Assembly: GCA_026002305.1 (NCBI GenBank)
Contig: BOBI01000088.1
Span: 1-8,414, forward strand
From: Spirochaetia bacterium
GTDB lineage: Bacteria; Spirochaetota; Spirochaetia; Treponematales; Breznakiellaceae
DNA: 8,414 nucleotides
Direction: 5' to 3'
Part shown: positions 7,607 through 8,414 of the stretch, piece by piece
Layout of the letters: each line of letters begins with the position of its first letter
Numbering within the stretch: position 1 is the stretch's first letter
Notes under the pieces: model-generated
What the model was told of the DNA's origin: nothing
What the model saw: only the letters and a program-made list of their open reading frames with translations
The model's database searches: none
Translations under genes and position numbers: made by a program

Positions 7607-7612
7607 ACTAAA

Positions 7613-8032
7613 ATGCAAACACGGTTCTATTCTATACTCTTTGCCGCTATTGCCGCTTTTACGCTTTCCGGCTGCGACTTGGAAACGGGCCCGGTTGAAA
7701 AGTTTGATAACTACCTGCAGGGATCTTGGGTGTCTACAAGAAGCCCGTCATTCTGGGAGACGGAAGAAAACAGGGGGCGGTTGGTGATTGGCTACAATTA
7801 CATTACAATCAACGGATCCGTGCGCCCCTTCGACACCGGTTATACCAAAAACATCGCACTAAAGGGCTATTCGCAAGAATCAAGCTCAGTTAGCAGTGAA
7901 AAACGCGGAACTTTGTTTGTAAGCGATAAGGCTGTGTTAAAAAACGTTGTCTTTGTGCGCTGGAGCGCTTCCAGTGAATATATGCTTACGGTTGGTACCG
8001 TTCCAAACGATGAAACATTCAGGCGGGAATAA
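7613..8032 (+). CDS. Small predicted lipoprotein, about 139 residues
   Basis: MQTRFYSILFAAIAAFTLSGC is a typical lipoprotein signal with lipobox L-S-G-C and Cys21 as the lipidated residue. The mature part has an LQGSW motif, then RGRLVIGYNYITINGSVRPF and NIALKGYSQE, and later RGTLFVSD. This succession of short strands looks like a small beta-barrel or lipocalin-like fold. From memory of the family it resembles a group of small paralogous treponemal lipoproteins with a GTW...LVI...ITI.G...LKGYS pattern; this is recognition by eye, not a search. The gene has its own promoter and ribosome site and is likely transcribed alone. The stop codon lies in a GC-rich hairpin. The probable location is the envelope, anchored in a membrane; the function is unknown. 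Confidence 0.85.
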   Translation: MQTRFYSILFAAIAAFTLSGCDLETGPVEKFDNYLQGSWVSTRSPSFWETEENRGRLVIGYNYITINGSVRPFDTGYTKNIALKGYSQESSSVSSEKRGTLFVSDKAVLKNVVFVRWSASSEYMLTVGTVPNDETFRRE

Positions 8033-8040
8033 CGCCCGCC
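8022..8040 (+). terminator. GC-rich hairpin overlapping the lipoprotein stop codon
   Basis: GGCGGG (8022-8027) pairs with CCCGCC (8035-8040) across a seven-base loop that contains the TAA. The stem is strong but no run of T follows, so it is at best an atypical intrinsic terminator or an mRNA-stabilising hairpin. Confidence 0.4.
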
Positions 8041-8043
8041 CGC

Positions 8044-8263
8044 GCCGAATTTGTAATGTGCCAGCTCTGCCATGATGTGCCCGCCTATGAAAGATGGGTC
8101 AAAAAATGCCGCAAAGCCGGTATGGAATATACCGTAAAACAAATCTGGCGCTATATGAATACCGACCTTCAAGGCAATCCACCTCTATGCTCTTAACAAG
8201 GCGGAAAAAGTTGCCAAAATCATCCTCAATTCAGGTATTCGCCAGCAGAGCCCTGAGAAATAA
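8044..8263 (+). pseudogene. metF: Decayed metF fragment (methylenetetrahydrofolate reductase) with internal deletion and frameshift
   Basis: Bases 8044-8169 read AEFVMCQLCHDVPAYERWVK then KCRKAG. This matches the MetF segment that in E. coli runs [26 protein letters not shown], including the conserved Gln of the QFFFD motif. The frame then jumps directly to MEYTVKQIWRYMN, which corresponds to the late helix before the C-terminal strand, so about 50-60 residues containing the IIPG motif are missing. At about 8168-8173 the homology shifts frame: KAIHLYALNKAEKVAKI (8171-8221) fits the MetF C-terminal HFYTLNR block, and its natural-looking stop is at 8261-8263. The original frame stops at 8194-8196. 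The N-terminal half is absent. With the barrel core lost, the product cannot be an active reductase. MetF normally makes 5-methyl-THF for methionine synthesis or the acetyl-CoA pathway. An intact copy may exist elsewhere. Confidence 0.7.
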
Positions 8264-8304
8264 GCTAAACTTACCTACAAAAAAGAATTGTGTCAATAAC
8301 CGGC

Positions 8305-8319
8305 GAAAATGTCACCCCC
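8305..8319 (+). repeat. GAAAATGTCACCCCC direct repeat, outer copy (IS-like end)
   Basis: This 15-base sequence recurs exactly at 8341-8355. Repeated TGTCACCCC-type motifs near an end are seen in IS21-family elements, whose termini commonly begin with TG and carry several transposase sites. It lies 41 bases after the metF remnant. The exact element boundary cannot be set without the other end. Confidence 0.6.
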
Positions 8320-8340
8320 CAAGGCTCTAAATTCTCGAGG

Positions 8341-8355
8341 GAAAATGTCACCCCC
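8341..8355 (+). repeat. GAAAATGTCACCCCC direct repeat, inner copy
   Basis: This is the second exact copy, 36 bases downstream (start to start) of the first. Spacing of about three and a half helical turns fits paired protein-binding sites. The sequence between the copies contains the palindrome CTCGAG (8334-8339). Confidence 0.6.
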
Positions 8356-8408
8356 TGCCGACAAAGGGCTGGGGATTGGCCTTTCCATCCGCCAAGTAAA
8401 AATTGGAC

Positions 8409-8413
8409 AGGAG
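8409..8413 (+). promoter_or_regulatory. Shine-Dalgarno-like AGGAG of a gene starting just outside the window
   Basis: AGGAG lies in the last six bases of the window after a stretch without a long plus-strand gene. A start codon would be expected within about 10 bases of the window end. If the flanking repeats are IS ends, this gene would be the transposase. Confidence 0.35.
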
Positions 8414-8414
8414 T

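Larger units (their letters stand above)
8305..8414 (+). mobile_element. Possible left end of an insertion sequence (IS21-like)
   Basis: The region combines two direct repeats, a non-coding leader of about 60 bases and a Shine-Dalgarno-like site at the window edge, as expected for an element end followed by its first gene. No transposase codon is inside the window, so the call rests on the end repeats alone. A pair of regulator-binding sites upstream of an ordinary gene is the alternative. Confidence 0.4.

Noticed and set aside
7568..7612. Upstream ATG at 7568 as the lipoprotein start
   Set aside because: It lies upstream of the -10 box, has no ribosome site and would bury the signal peptide behind 15 extra residues.
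7867..8172. Minus-strand frame over the small lipoprotein and metF remnant
   Set aside because: It is antisense to a convincing lipoprotein and to the metF homology, with no ribosome site or motif.
8094..8330. Plus-strand 78-residue frame in the right end
   Set aside because: It is the third frame across the metF remnant; the homology lies in the other two frames, and this one is Lys/Arg/Ser-rich without a ribosome site.

Overview
The window looks like an accessory region of a host-associated spirochaete, most likely a Treponema or termite-gut relative. This is inferred from protein style: a giant Thr/Ala/Asn/Gly-rich beta-helix surface protein ending in a FlgD-type Ig-like domain, and two small lipoproteins, one with a typical lipobox and one with a relaxed lipobox. 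No rRNA or other taxonomic marker is present.

Bases 1-6513 (+) are the 3' part of one very large gene whose start lies upstream. The encoded protein has a long FhaB-like repetitive beta-helix part (to about base 4150) and a helix-cap-like, tryptophan-rich segment. These are followed by Ig-like or adhesin-like modules with one Dx[DN]xDG-like calcium loop, and a C-terminal FlgD-Ig-like domain. A segment of about 600 bases at the start of the window is repeated 2169 bases downstream with long blocks of DNA identity, so the gene contains large internal modules that have recently duplicated or converted.

A short AT-rich hairpin region (6512-6558) separates this gene from a convergent lipoprotein gene (7255-6563, -). 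Next comes a C-rich, hairpin-rich intergenic stretch of about 350 bases. It leads into a recognisable sigma70-like promoter and a second, unrelated lipoprotein gene (7613-8032, +).

Bases 8044-8263 hold a decayed fragment of metF (5,10-methylenetetrahydrofolate reductase) with missing N-terminus, an internal deletion and a frameshift. The last ~110 bases carry two direct copies of GAAAATGTCACCCCC 36 bases apart and a Shine-Dalgarno-like AGGAG at the window edge. This resembles the left end of an insertion sequence, possibly of the IS21 type, whose first gene would start just outside.

The giant protein and the two lipoproteins would all be envelope or surface proteins, but nothing in the sequence shows that they work together. 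The right third (C-rich spacer, broken metF, IS-like end) looks like a site of genome rearrangement. I found no tRNA, rRNA, CRISPR array, or defence or biosynthetic cluster.
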